From Gerris lacustris (taxonomy: Eukaryota; Arthropoda; Insecta; Hemiptera; Gerridae): a stretch of 64,000 nucleotides of DNA. The stretch spans positions 34,215,036 through 34,279,035 of the forward strand of contig OX578281.1 of NCBI GenBank assembly GCA_951217055.1. The letters run 5' to 3'. A model generated the notes under the pieces. That model saw only the letters and a list, made by a program, of their open reading frames with translations, was not told where the DNA came from and ran no database searches. Within the stretch, counting starts at the first letter, position 1; the number at the start of each line of letters is the position of its first letter. This document shows, in pieces, positions 1-11,500 of the stretch. The position numbers and the translations under genes were made by a program.

Positions 1-144
1 TTAAAGTAGTTTTTCTAATCATTTACGAATATAATAATATACATGGTTTATTGTTTAACCCATGAAAATTATTTTTTTGAAGTACCTACACTGAATATAC
101 AATAATCTGTATCTGTGGTAATAAAATGTTTGTTGTTTCAGTAG

Positions 145-1167
145 AAAATTCATTTGACCAACGAATGTGTATTTAGTGGGTCAATTGTCGCAGACTTTCA
201 TTGTATCTTAAAAAATGGAGGCATATTGTTAAGACCAGCCTACCGGGACATTCCGTTCGGAAGGGTTAGTATGAATTCGACAGCATTATTATTTAAGACG
301 CAGCCTTCCTTATAGCCTTTAGTTATATCTATCTGTCATTGCGTAATCTTATTTTTTATTACATGTAATAAAAAATAAGATTAAAAGTATACGGTCTATA
401 TTAATTCAGGCCACGAGGGACTCTCACAGTTTTTCACCAAAAATCTGGTTATGGATGACCAGCCCATCTACACCTATCAGCCGCATATTTATAGTTCACA
501 ATATGTACCGATGGACGCTACTTTTATCCTGAGAAGCGGAAGCAATACGCTATCTAAGATCCCCAAGTAAAACGATTACATTTGACTTAATAATACATTT
601 AAATTTCGAGAGCTAATCGGTTCAGAGGAAATTGTGGCAGAGGTGAAAAGTTGTATGCATTTCATCAGTTTTATCTTCTGACAATCATTTCTTTGTCTCT
701 CACTGCCCTTTATATGTATAATGAGAACAAAACGTTTCATTAACTCGATTAGATAAGCTCCTAATTCACTGTCGTTGATTTGTATTGAGTCTATTGATTG
801 GTTAAAAGTGTACGTTCCTAGAAAACCAGTGTAATTTTATAATACCGATTTTTCTGCTTTTATATTTATACCCAGTCTAATCTACCTTGCTTCGAGTTAT
901 TCGATCTGATTGAACCCTGATATCTCTAATACATAACTGCAAAATCTAACAAACGTTTTATGATTACAGTTCATGCTCCAATTTCACGTAAATCCGCTTG
1001 CGTTTATAATGATCGAGGCCGGTGGTCTAGCATCAAACGGTAAGAAAGAGATCACTTCCGTGGAAGTAACCAAACCACGAGCCCACAGTCCCCTCTATTG
1101 TGGCTCTGTCGAAGACATGTCTGAATTGATCCGATTTACCTCGAACATGAGAAACTTCAAGATGTAA
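145..1167 (+). CDS. Fructose-1,6-bisphosphatase-like protein, 3' end only (two exons)
   Basis: The last two coding exons of a gene that starts left of the window: 145-264 and 970-1167 (stop TAA at 1165-1167). The first exon encodes a GSIVAD...NGGILLRPAYRDIPFG segment matching the FBPase GSMVAD...YGGIF region. The last encodes VNPLAFIMIEAGGLAS...LYCGS, matching the FBPase C-terminus (NPMAYVMEKAGG...ILGS). Both exons are phase 0, and their borders coincide with the last two exons of the complete paralogue downstream. The acceptor is a CAG-TAG tandem (139-144); only the second AG avoids an in-frame stop. The glutamate that binds metal in human FBP1 (Glu280) is His here, and the Arg-Tyr pair of the ARYVGS motif is Val-Phe, so catalysis is unlikely. 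Alignment is from family knowledge, by eye. It could be a decaying gene, but no stop or frameshift is seen in these exons. Confidence 0.8.
265..969 (+). other. Intron of the partial FBPase-like gene, with a coding-like segment at 410-570
   Basis: The intron lies between two phase-0 exons (donor GTTAGT, acceptor TTACAG). Inside it, 410-570 is less AT-rich than its surroundings and reads openly in one frame (...TKNLVMDDQPIYTYQPHIYS...), preceded by ATTCAG and followed either by a possible donor (GT at 567) or directly by TAA (568-570). As a cassette its length (157 nt) would break the FBPase frame. It could be an exon of another gene, an alternative last exon or chance. I recognise no family. 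Confidence 0.3.
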
Positions 1168-1407
1168 CAAGATTGAATTGAATTACATTTATTTTAAAAA
1201 CAAAGTCTTTAACCCCTTACTAATACTACCAATAGTAGTTTTTGAGATCAATCAAGAGTTTGTATCAGTATTAATATATTAAGACGGCATTTTTAAGTTG
1301 GCTTTAGATCCTATCCTATATAATTATTGATATAGGATTATCTTGGATAATTATTATTGTTATGACATTAATATGTTGGATTATTTGGGCATTAAAATTT
1401 TAATTTT
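1168..1407. other. Intergenic DNA after the partial FBPase-like gene
   Basis: AT-rich 3' flank without recognisable genes; the first repeat copy begins near 1408. Confidence 0.5.
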
Positions 1408-1911
1408 GCTTCCGAGTGTACCGAAGGTAACGGAAGCCTTCATCGTTCGGAAGAACGACATTTTTTTATGTCTCTGATTTCAAAAATTTCAAGACAGACC
1501 TTTTACGTTTCAGACATCTGGGAACATTTTTGGTTTCGTGACTGTCTGTCGGTCTGCCTGTCGCCGTTTTTTGCGAACCTACATATATCAAATTTAACTC
1601 GTCCAATTTTAATGAAATTTGGATGGTAGGTTATAATTAGTCCATTGTTGGTCCCATATAACCTTATAGTCTTATTAGACCCATATAGTTCTTCTACGCT
1701 CATCTGTTTCTCTTTAGCACATATTTATATTGATACTTTAATATAAGTAAACAAATCAAAACACTTTTGACATATTCAAAAAACGGAGAGAAAATCAAAT
1801 TAATTTGGGTAAAAAGTAATAGTAGGTTGTAAAAGTATAAAATCATTAAAGTAAACGAAATAGGACGCGAGGAAGCTATGTGCCACACTAATTGGCAGAC
1901 TATTTTACAAC
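1408..1911 (+). repeat. Dispersed repeat family A, copy 1
   Basis: Starts with a GTACCGAAGGTAACGGAAG-type segment, has TCAGACATC(T/A)GGGAACATTTTTGGTTTCGTG and CTGTCTGTCGGTC in the first half, and ends with GAGGAAGCTATGTGCCACAC followed by TAATTGGCAG. The same ordered blocks recur at 2658-3226, 48955-49394, 52008-52604, part at 55213-55435 and a tail fragment at 47454-47493. It carries no usable reading frame, so it is probably a non-autonomous transposon. The class is not determined. Confidence 0.75.
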
Positions 1912-2657
1912 TTTCTTTTTTGAAATATATGTTTCTATATTGTTGTGAATGATAATTTGAGCTTATGATCATTTCCAACTCATTTCGTATACAATATTGT
2001 ATACACACTTAATCGCGATATCCTTCCTCTTCCAGCTTCGAGTATTGAGGTTTGAAAAAGAGAGATTACCATTCAGAACGATCTTCTGTCAGACACAGAA
2101 CCCGGTTTCAGTCATATCTCGCTCTTGTGTGATAACTTGATTATATCCTCCCGTGTCATTCGGCAGTTACCCACGCTTCCTTGGATTTACCTTCACAGGT
2201 TCCCTTAGAAATTTGTAAACTGTCAATAGTTAATACTTGATGTAAAAAGTTGCTAAGCATTTAAATAAAATTTCCTTCGTTTATTTTATTCAAAAAATGT
2301 TATCTCCAGGTCAAAGTCTTTACTATTTTCATTCGCTATCACACATATATCACATCTCTTACTCTTACTACACTAGAGACAACCTTTCCTCCTTTTTCCT
2401 AGCACACTCAATGTCAAAGCTCTATTATGCAACATCCATAGACCATATTTTTTTACATCCATCAGTATTCGAACCATCAGTGAACATTTTTCATAGCCAT
2501 GATGATAATCAACTAAACAGTGAGTGAATTCAGGACAGGCACATTTATTGTCATTTTTCTGAACTCTTTTAATTTCTGATTACTTATATTAATCTTTATT
2601 ATTTTACCAGAAGTCCAGATAATTATTTTATTCTTCAGCTTTACAATTTATAATTAT

Positions 2658-3226
2658 GCTACCACCCTTACGGAAGATAACGGAAACTATGTGATAGTTC
2701 TAAAGAATGAAACTTTTTTTATGTCTCCAATTTCCAAAATTCTATGGTACAAATCTGACATGAGGGAACATTTTTGGTTTTGTCTTTTTTTCAATTTTTG
2801 CAAACTAATATATCTTAAAACTTCTAGTCTGATTTTAATGAAATTTGGATATTAGGTCGTAATTAGCCCATTGCTAAAGCACCATAAAGTTTAAACCTTC
2901 TGCGTCATTTGAATCTCTCCCACATGCGCACATACATTCATAAATTTACACCAATATCTTAAAAAGTACCCATCTCATTTCTAAGAAATTCGGATAGTAT
3001 GTCAAACCTAGGCCACAGATGGTCGCTTATTAATATCAACCGTTTGAGCATTTTAAATTTTGTTAAGTCTATATCTATTTATACTTTCATTAATGTCAAA
3101 AATCTGACTATAAATAAAAGGAGGAAAATAATATTTTTTTATAAATATAAAAGCATTACATCAGTCATGTATGTTATAGAACGGGAGGAAGCTATGTGCC
3201 ACACTAATTGGCAGTCTATTTTTATT
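2658..3226 (+). repeat. Dispersed repeat family A, copy 2
   Basis: Same block order as copy 1: CGGAAGATAACGGAAAC start, GGGAACATTTTTGGTTTTGT, a TGAAATTTGGAT block, and the GGAAGCTATGTGCCACAC tail. Its right end abuts the long TA microsatellite. Confidence 0.75.
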
Positions 3227-3231
3227 AACAC

Positions 3232-3232
<1 letters not shown>

Positions 3233-3315
<83 letters not shown>

Positions 3316-3320
3316 TATAC

Positions 3321-3412
<92 letters not shown>
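3233..3412. repeat. (TA)n microsatellite, about 180 bp
   Basis: Almost pure TA dinucleotides with a few C interruptions near 3309-3332 (CATATATATA units). Such tracts can extrude cruciforms and are often variable in length. Confidence 0.95.
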
Positions 3413-3415
<3 letters not shown>

Positions 3416-3779
3416 CTAATCTAAAATAATTAAACTTAAGTATTGGCAGTAAAAGTTTAAAAACCTAGGTGCCAAAATGTTCAGCTAATTGTTGGTTATA
3501 ATAATGAAAACCAAGTTAATAAATTATATACCGAAATATCTCGCGTATAATACGTACTTTTTTCCTTCCAAAATCGGGGTGCGTATTATACAAAAGTGAA
3601 AAAAACATTTTTTTCACCACTTAAATTTTACCTAAATAATTAAAAAAAGCTATAATAGGAGTATATATATTACACATATTAACAAACATGAACGTAAATA
3701 TACTTCTTTTTTTTTTAACAAAAACTGATTTTATTAAAATATATGGTTTGTTTAGGTCTAAAATATTCTATTCCTAATA

Positions 3780-4080
3780 AAAATAAATTGGTTGGGCGTG
3801 AAGCCTCACGTAAAAAGGGTTTCGTTGGTATCGTGAACATGTAATCAGTATAGGGAGAAACACGCCATATTTTGATGTTTTTTGACAAAATTGCGTGGAA
3901 AATTAAACACTGCCCACAAGTGTTATATATATTTGTAATCTACTCTTCAATACCTTTCATTTGATACCCCACTCAAAATTTGAAAAAAAAGGTTTTTTTT
4001 CCCGTGACAGGAATTAGCCGCCATATTGGATTCCCAGTTAATCAGATCAAATTGCTAATCTTATTTTTTCTTTGGCCCAT
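3780..4080 (+). repeat. Dispersed repeat family E, copy 1
   Basis: Contains an AGGGTTTCGTTGGTA start, GACAAAATTGCGTGGAAAATTAAAC, CTCTTCAATACCTTTCATTTGATACCCCACTC and CCGTGACAG...GCCGCCATATTGGATTCCCAG. The same blocks occur in inverted order at 29480-29900, so this is a two-copy dispersed element. No coding capacity is visible. Confidence 0.65.
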
Positions 4081-4606
4081 TCGGTAAGTATTCAGTTGAA
4101 TTGTTCCTGAGATCAGTTAGTGTGGTTAAGCGACAACGCACCCTCTTATCAATCTTATCATTGTCCAAGTATTTATTTTGTATAAAAGAAAGAAATTACT
4201 GCAGTTCAGAAACGTTGTTATTTGAACTTCAGGATTTTATAATAATTATAGTAAATAAAACGGAAATTTAAACCTTGAACTCTATTTTTAGCTTTATTCT
4301 TTAAACCTATATTCTTAAATAGCGAATGATCAAGCTTTAACGGAAAGTTTTTAGTTACTTTTAATTTAGTTCTAGATTGTGAAATTTTATTAAGAGCAAA
4401 TTGTTATACATTGAAAAGCCAATTACATAAAATGAAAAACTAAAACATGAGTTAACTATAGTTCATTTTAAGAATTAGGTAAAATTAGTTACAGAGGAGA
4501 TTCTTTGATCTAGATTTTCAGGAATTTGAAATCTTTATATTTAGTTCTATCGCAATAGTTTTTGTTCATGATCAAATCAATAAATTGATTTCAAAGATCT
4601 AATCTA

Positions 4607-5457
4607 ATAGTCTAAGATCCGGTATAGGAAATATATACCCTCATCTGTTATTTAATGATAATAAAGAATATATTATAGAGAATTTATAGATTAATACATC
4701 GCAAATAGGTTGCCTAGCTAAATCGCGTACCGATGATGATAAATAATAAGATGTTTATTAACTTCCCCTTACTTCAACTTCCCCGATGTGTTATTCATGA
4801 AAATCGAGCATTAACTGAGAGAATTCACCCCAAGAAATTAAAAAAATAAGGGTTGCCTACTTTCCCCTCTTGCCGACTAGGGAGTTGCCAGGTATAAACA
4901 GGTGAGCAAACGTAATTAATATACCCTCATCAGTAATTATATCAAATTATATATCAAATGAAAGGTAATTTTATTCCCAATCCAACCGTATTAGGTTGCC
5001 TTATCAAAAAGTTGGTTGAATATATGGTTGCCTAGATTTTAGATCTAAAATTTAGAATTTAAGGCAACCTAATATGGTTGGATTGAGAATAAAGTTACCT
5101 TTCATTTGATATATAATTCGATATAATAACTGATGAGAGTATATTAATTACGTTTACTCACCTGTTTATACCTGGCAACTCCATAGTGGCCAGAGGGGAA
5201 AGTAGGCAACCCTTATTTTTTTGAATTCCTTGGGGTAAATTCTCTCAGCTATTGTTTGATTTTCATAAATAACTCATCGGGGAAGTTGAAGTAAGGGGAA
5301 GTTAAGTAAACATTTAATTATTTAACATCATTGGTACGCGATTTAACTAGGCAACCTATTTGCGATGTATTAATCTATAAATTCTCTATCATATATTCTT
5401 TACTATCATTAAATAACAGACAAGGGTAAATATTTCTTATACCGGATCTTAGACTAT
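4607..5457. mobile_element. Foldback (long inverted repeat) element, 851 bp
   Basis: Left arm 4607-5003 and right arm 5061-5457 are near-complete inverted copies around a 57-bp spacer. The ends are ATAGTCTAAGATCCGGTATA and its complement, and the inner arm ends are CCAACCGTATTAGGTTGCCTT and its complement. Arms of about 397 bp differ by scattered substitutions and small indels. No open frame of note. It lies just upstream of the complete FBPase-like gene, about 90 bp from its start codon. I did not find a certain target duplication. Most likely a foldback-type or MITE-like non-autonomous transposon. Confidence 0.85.
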
Positions 5458-5548
5458 AATTATAAAACCCATTTTGTGTTTATTCGACAGTGTCAGTGTC
5501 AAATAAAGATAATTTTATCAACATATTTTTATGAACTATATACTATAA
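5458..5548 (+). promoter_or_regulatory. Probable 5' leader/promoter of the FBPase-like gene, with an abutting 5-codon uORF
   Basis: Only 91 bp separate the foldback element from the start codon. The segment contains GACAGTGTCAGTGTC near 5487, which resembles an arthropod initiator (TCAGT). An upstream ATG at 5531 opens a five-codon frame in the same phase; its TAA (5546-5548) directly precedes the main ATG at 5549. Such an arrangement could reduce initiation or require reinitiation. The promoter role is inferred; the uORF is seen directly if transcription starts upstream of 5531. Confidence 0.4.
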
Positions 5549-8500
5549 ATGAAGACAACGAAATCCAAGCAAGAAACGCCTCTCTCTGCCACGAGAAGTC
5601 CTTTGGCTTTTGGGGAGGGAGATAAGATGGATTCCGATAAAGAAGATGATGATGAGGATGAATTCAAAAAAACGCTGTCGTGCATCTTGGTCACTGAAAG
5701 AAGAAAGGGCCTCGGAACCGGTAGAGAGATAACCATGGTCATCAATACGCTGCAGCAGGCTATCAAGAATGTGGCTCAGCTATTACGCAGCTACGGCCTA
5801 TTTAAAGGGTATTTATATTTGTCTAATTTATAGGCTTGGTAAATATGCACTTGAACACCCACTTATTTATAATAATTATAATTTGATATAAATCACTTTT
5901 AAGTTTTAAAGTTCTCTTCTAGGAAGCTCTAGTGGCTCTGTTTACAATTTTTAAATTTTTTACAATATTTTGAATAGGCGGTTTTTCTATTAGTTTCTTG
6001 AAAGGGACAAAGACCCAGATTTTTTTCGGATTGTTTAATTTTTCCTTTATTTGTACAATAAACTCTACCTATATATAAGATTTTCTAGGATTGTTAGAAG
6101 TGCCTTAGAATTATGATGAGTGAGTGAGTGACGAAATAACATAACTTTAGGCTCATATATCTTATGAAATACTATGGGTAGAGGTATGCAATTTTTATTT
6201 CTGGTTCAGTTGTCATGAACTTTAGATTAAAATTAATTTTATATTTCTAAGTATCTTCAATAGGATAATAGAGTGGGGTCCAAATTGCCTTGAGTTGGTT
6301 CACTGCCGTGCTCCCAGATTTAGACAAAGGAATAAATAAAGAAGAGTTTATATCCCTTAGTCTAACTAACAATTATTAAGACAAAGGGATATTCAGTCCA
6401 ATGTGCTTTGGGACAAAGGAATATCATTCTTTTATACACAAAAGAGTGATATTCCTTTGACCCAATGTACATTAGACTAAATATCCCTTTTCCGTAGTAG
6501 TTATTTAGACAAAGAAAATATACAGGAAAGTTTATATTCCTCAGTCTAACTACCTAATAAGACAAAGGGGTACTTTTTTACTTTGTTACCCACCCTAAGG
6601 TGGGTAACAAAGTAAATTAGGTCGGATTTGGCAAGATTTTACTTAATTCCCACCATTTGTTTACATTAATGTGTTTGACATTTCTTTTCAAATTAATTGA
6701 CAATCTTGACTGGGGAATGTTCAAATATTCCTTTGGGACAAAGGAATATCACATTTCTGTAAATAAAAATGACAATATCCGTTAGTCTAACTATCTAGTA
6801 AGGCAAAGTAACCTTTAATTCAATAAATTTTGAACAAAAGAATAGTTCACTTGGATTTAATAATAAATAAAAAATAAATAAATACATTTGGGTGGGTAAC
6901 AAAGTAAAAGAGTGCCGACAAGGGGATATTCATTCCAATATGCTTTGGGATGAAGGAGTATCACATTTTTATATAAAAAAAGTATGTATTCGGTTGTCCG
7001 AAAGTATATTATTAGATTAATGTGGTGTTTGAATTTGAAGACCTCCGACATTACCGCTAAAATTAGACTGATGAATTTTTGAAAAGACTTCCTCTCGTGT
7101 GTATATATCGATATATCACAAGAACATCGCTAAATATATCGATTGTACATTGTTAATCACTGATATCATTGTTTATAATGATGACGGAGATTTTTACGAG
7201 TTTAATTAAACGATGTTTTTTTATAAAGTATAACAATTATTCATGGAGATATTTGTGTGTGTGTGCATCGAATTCAAAGGTTTTTGTCTACCCTGAGTGA
7301 ATCCCCACCCTTAAAAACCCCCTGGTTCCAAACATTTCCCGTATGTACGTGAGTGGATATTCTGTACATTTTTTTTTAAAAAAAAAAAACTATTTAATTT
7401 ACCGATTGAAAGAAGAGAGATCTTATTTTACCAGATTAAAAGTTGTTAAATTGTAAAAAGGAACAGTTTAAAAACAAAACCCTGAAGACAATCGGACAAT
7501 AATTATAAATAGGTGGGTGTTGAAGTGCACATTCTTTGTTCTTTAGTTCGAACCTAAGTACGAAAATGCTAAACGAGAAGTAAACAATTTTCATTTTCAA
7601 AACGTAGATGTACAATTATAGTATATACTTTCTTTAGGATGCAAACGGGTAAACTGTCGATCAAATCATTCGATCAAAAGAATTTGTTAAAAAAATGCGA
7701 AGCCATATTTTTTAAAAACTTGCTAACTTCACCGACTGTTTGCTTGATGGGCAGCTGTTATTCAAACGAACTCATCGAGGTAAATATAATTCAATTTAAC
7801 TAGTAGATTGCATGGGTAAATATGCACTTGAACACCCACATATTTTTAATTGTCCGATTGACTTGGTTTTTTTCTTAATCTGTTCCTTTTTACAATTTAA
7901 AAACTTTCGACCTCGTACCATTTCGGTAAAGTCAATAGTTTTTTAAAAAGAATAGATATATATAAAATATCAACTCACGTACACACGGGAAATGTTGAGA
8001 ACTCTTTAAATTCAAACACCACATTTAATCTAATGCACTTTCGGACAAACGAATGTGTATTCGTTGTAGCTTTTTTTTATATTACAGTGTGATATTCCTT
8101 CGTCCCTATACGTATTAGACTAAATATCCCTTTGTCTTATTAGGTAGTTCGACTAAGGTACATAAAATTTCTCCTGCATATTTCTTTTATCAAAATGACT
8201 ATTACGACAAAGGGATATTTATCTAATGAACTTTGGGCAAAGGAATATCACATTTTTGTATTTAAAAGTGGAATATTCCTTTGTCCCAAAGTATATCACT
8301 CTTTTAGTTTGGTAAAAACTAAAAGAGGCGCCATGTGGCAACACTTTAGTTTGGTACCCCCCGTTTATTTTTTTATTAAAATACATATTGAAATGGAATT
8401 TTATGTATACAAAAATTAAAAATCTTAATAGGGGAATGTTCAAAATCAGTGGGGCTTTTCTGTGGGGTTAAGAAAGGGTAAATAAAGAGAAAAAATATAA

Positions 8501-11500
8501 GGGGTACCAAACAGCCTATCATTTCAGGACGAGGGTTATCCGGCCACTTTACTTATCTACTGGATGAGATCATCAATGCAGAACATGTCTTACCCCTCTG
8601 GGAATCGAACTCTCAGTATGGAATTAGACCTCGGTTTCAGAGTCGAGTGCACTAACCCCTCGGCTACGCTATTAATTTTCTATTTTAGAATAAAGTATAC
8701 AATACTACAATTTAGATTAAATTATTTATTTAAATGCTTGGTAATTTTAATGGTAAAATTTATATATTATTTTTAAATATTAATTTTAGTTTATTTGTTT
8801 ATTTAGATAAATAATCCAGAACACGGAAAATTCGTAGTTACGTTCGTCCCACTGGAAGGAAATCTATCCATCAACTATAAAATGGTTTCCGGCTCGATAT
8901 TTTCTATTTATAGGTTAACATTTCAAATTAGTTCATAGTTTGATACAATTAATGATTCATCAACAATAAGTTATTTCATTCCTTAACAAGTGGATGAATT
9001 AACTATTTTATGAACTTAACTTGGAGTTTTATTCATAAAAAACAATGTTTTCAGTGTCAATTTATCGTCGTCGCTACTGCTTTTCTGTATATCCACTGGA
9101 TGTGTTGCTATGCATGTTTGACAAACAATCCAATTTACCTTTTTTTCACATTTCTGGTGCTTCTTTAGATTGTTACTCCCCTTATAAATAAAACAGAGGG
9201 GAGTAACAATCTAAAGAAGGTGCACCGAATGCTCTTATTTAGACTGTTACTCCCCTTACAAAAACAGAGGTGTGATATTCCTTGTCCCAAAGTATATTGG
9301 ACTAAACATCCCTTTGTCTTAATTGTTATTTAGTCAAAGTAATTTACATTCTAAAAAATAATAGGGGAGTAACAATCTAAAGAAGTACCAACTTTCTAAT
9401 CATAAAAAATAGGTGTAGACCGTAAGGAGTGAACATCAACAAACACTAGTACCTAAAGACTCATTTTTATGCAGAATGACCACCTCACGTTTTGAATTTC
9501 ATGCAATGCTCTGTATGATGCGGACAAACTATGCTAATTAAAGGTGGGCCAAATGAAAACCTGGATAACCTGATTCAATTTTCATTACATATTAAATGAT
9601 ATATACAAGTGCATAATCTGTATAGTAGACTTTTACAGTTCATAGATAAAGATTTCTTTATATAATAAATACAAATATAAATTGTTATTGTTAATATTTT
9701 CTCAGGAAATTAAATAAAGAATCAGTTAGCAAAGAGGATTTTATGCAGAACGGCAGCTCTATGCTAACAGCTGCCTACGCTCTTTATGGCAGAAACACCG
9801 TACTTGTTTTTGCTCCTACACCAGGAGCTGGAGTTTATGAGTTCGTACTTGACCCGGTAAAACATTCTTTAGCTATTATAAATAACGAATGATTGGTTCT
9901 TGGTTTAGTTCTTGTGCTCAATTGGCTTATTAGGTCAATTTTTTTTTTTGTTAAAGATATATTTTGTTTACAACCCTGGTTCCCAATTGTGAATAAGAAA
10001 ATATAGATATCCAGATTCAGTTTTCTGAACCCCCCAATTTAAGACCCGGACATTTTTTTTATTGAACAATGTTTTTAACAATACCTTTTACAAATGAATG
10101 AATTCAAGATGAGAAATTGAGAGATGAGCCGATAAACTATAATTTTTAATAATTATTATGTAAACCTGGGTGGGTTTATACCACGCGCTTTAAGCAATTC
10201 AGAATAATCTATGGCTGTCATGACATGACGCGAGAAAAGTTGGTTTGGAACCAACTTTCTTGAGTTCGAATGAAACATTTCCATCCTCTTCCCTATTGTT
10301 TCATTCTGTGTGAAATTATTTTTTGTATTTCCTACTTTTGTCCACGTAAATTTTATACGTCATTTGTCGGTTTGCAAATAAAAAAAGTTGAGAACTACTG
10401 CTTTATACTGTTTAAATTAAACTTTATGGTATATCCCCTGTTAGCTTGCAAATTAGTTTTCCGTTTAAAGATAAATAAAAAGTTAAGACTGAAGATAAAA
10501 TTTCATTTTTAGACTACGTTTTACTTTGCGCAATGTAAAGTTATCATAATAGTAAGCATTTATTATTTATCTTTCCACCAAAAGAAAGCTTTAAAAGCAT
10601 TTTGTTCGTATTTATATTAGGTTAATGCTAAACAGCTTTCAACGCATGACAATTTTGTAACCACACAAGAACCCCTTTAACAAATATGTGGCCAACGCTT
10701 AACACTGATTGAAGATTAATTTAATATAGTGTATACTTTCTCACTTTCTCACCTCGGAATCATATGGAAGAACTTTCTGAGACAATGATATTGTTTAGAA
10801 ATCAGAACATTGTTTGGTGAACCCAGGGCTGGATTTAGGCAGGGGCCATGGGGGCCCGGGCCCCTGGCGGCAAATTTTCGAAGGTGGCAAAAGGCGGCAG
10901 AAAGAAAAATAAAACAAAAATCATAAAACATTTTTTTTTTTTATATTGGACATTACAATATAACTCTTGTGAACAAAAAGTATAATATTTATTTACTAAT
11001 TGAACTTTTATATACTAATTGTACAGTAGAGTATGAGCGCAAGTGCAGGTCAGTATAGGCATAAGTTTTTATTTATTAGTGTTTAAGTGGATTTTAGATT
11101 TTGGGCATAGAACGGTTAGTGATTTATAACTCGTCGCCGCTAGTTATTCACGTACGTACACCAGTTAGAACTACAGTTTAGGCCAACTTTACTCTATTTT
11201 TATTCAACGTAATCTTTAAAAGTAAAAACGGGCATAAAACTATGTTTTTAAACAATTTAAAGAATTCCCAGCAGCCAAGAGTTTATAATATAAACATTAA
11301 ATAATTATTAAGTGCATTAAAAACACTTTTCTTTTGCTTTCTTGATAGTCCAGTCATTTAAGGTTTTCTGTTCCAAAAAATTCTGAGCTTCAATGATATT
11401 GCAGCTCGTCAAAATTAAGTGATCAAAAAATATATTATATTTTTTGATCACTTCATTTTGACGTTCTGAAAAACATATTGAAAATCGGCAATGAGATCGT

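Noticed and set aside
8595..8672. Functional tRNA-Gln
   Set aside because: Extra base in the anticodon arm and unpaired acceptor and T stems; kept only as a tRNA-like repeat.
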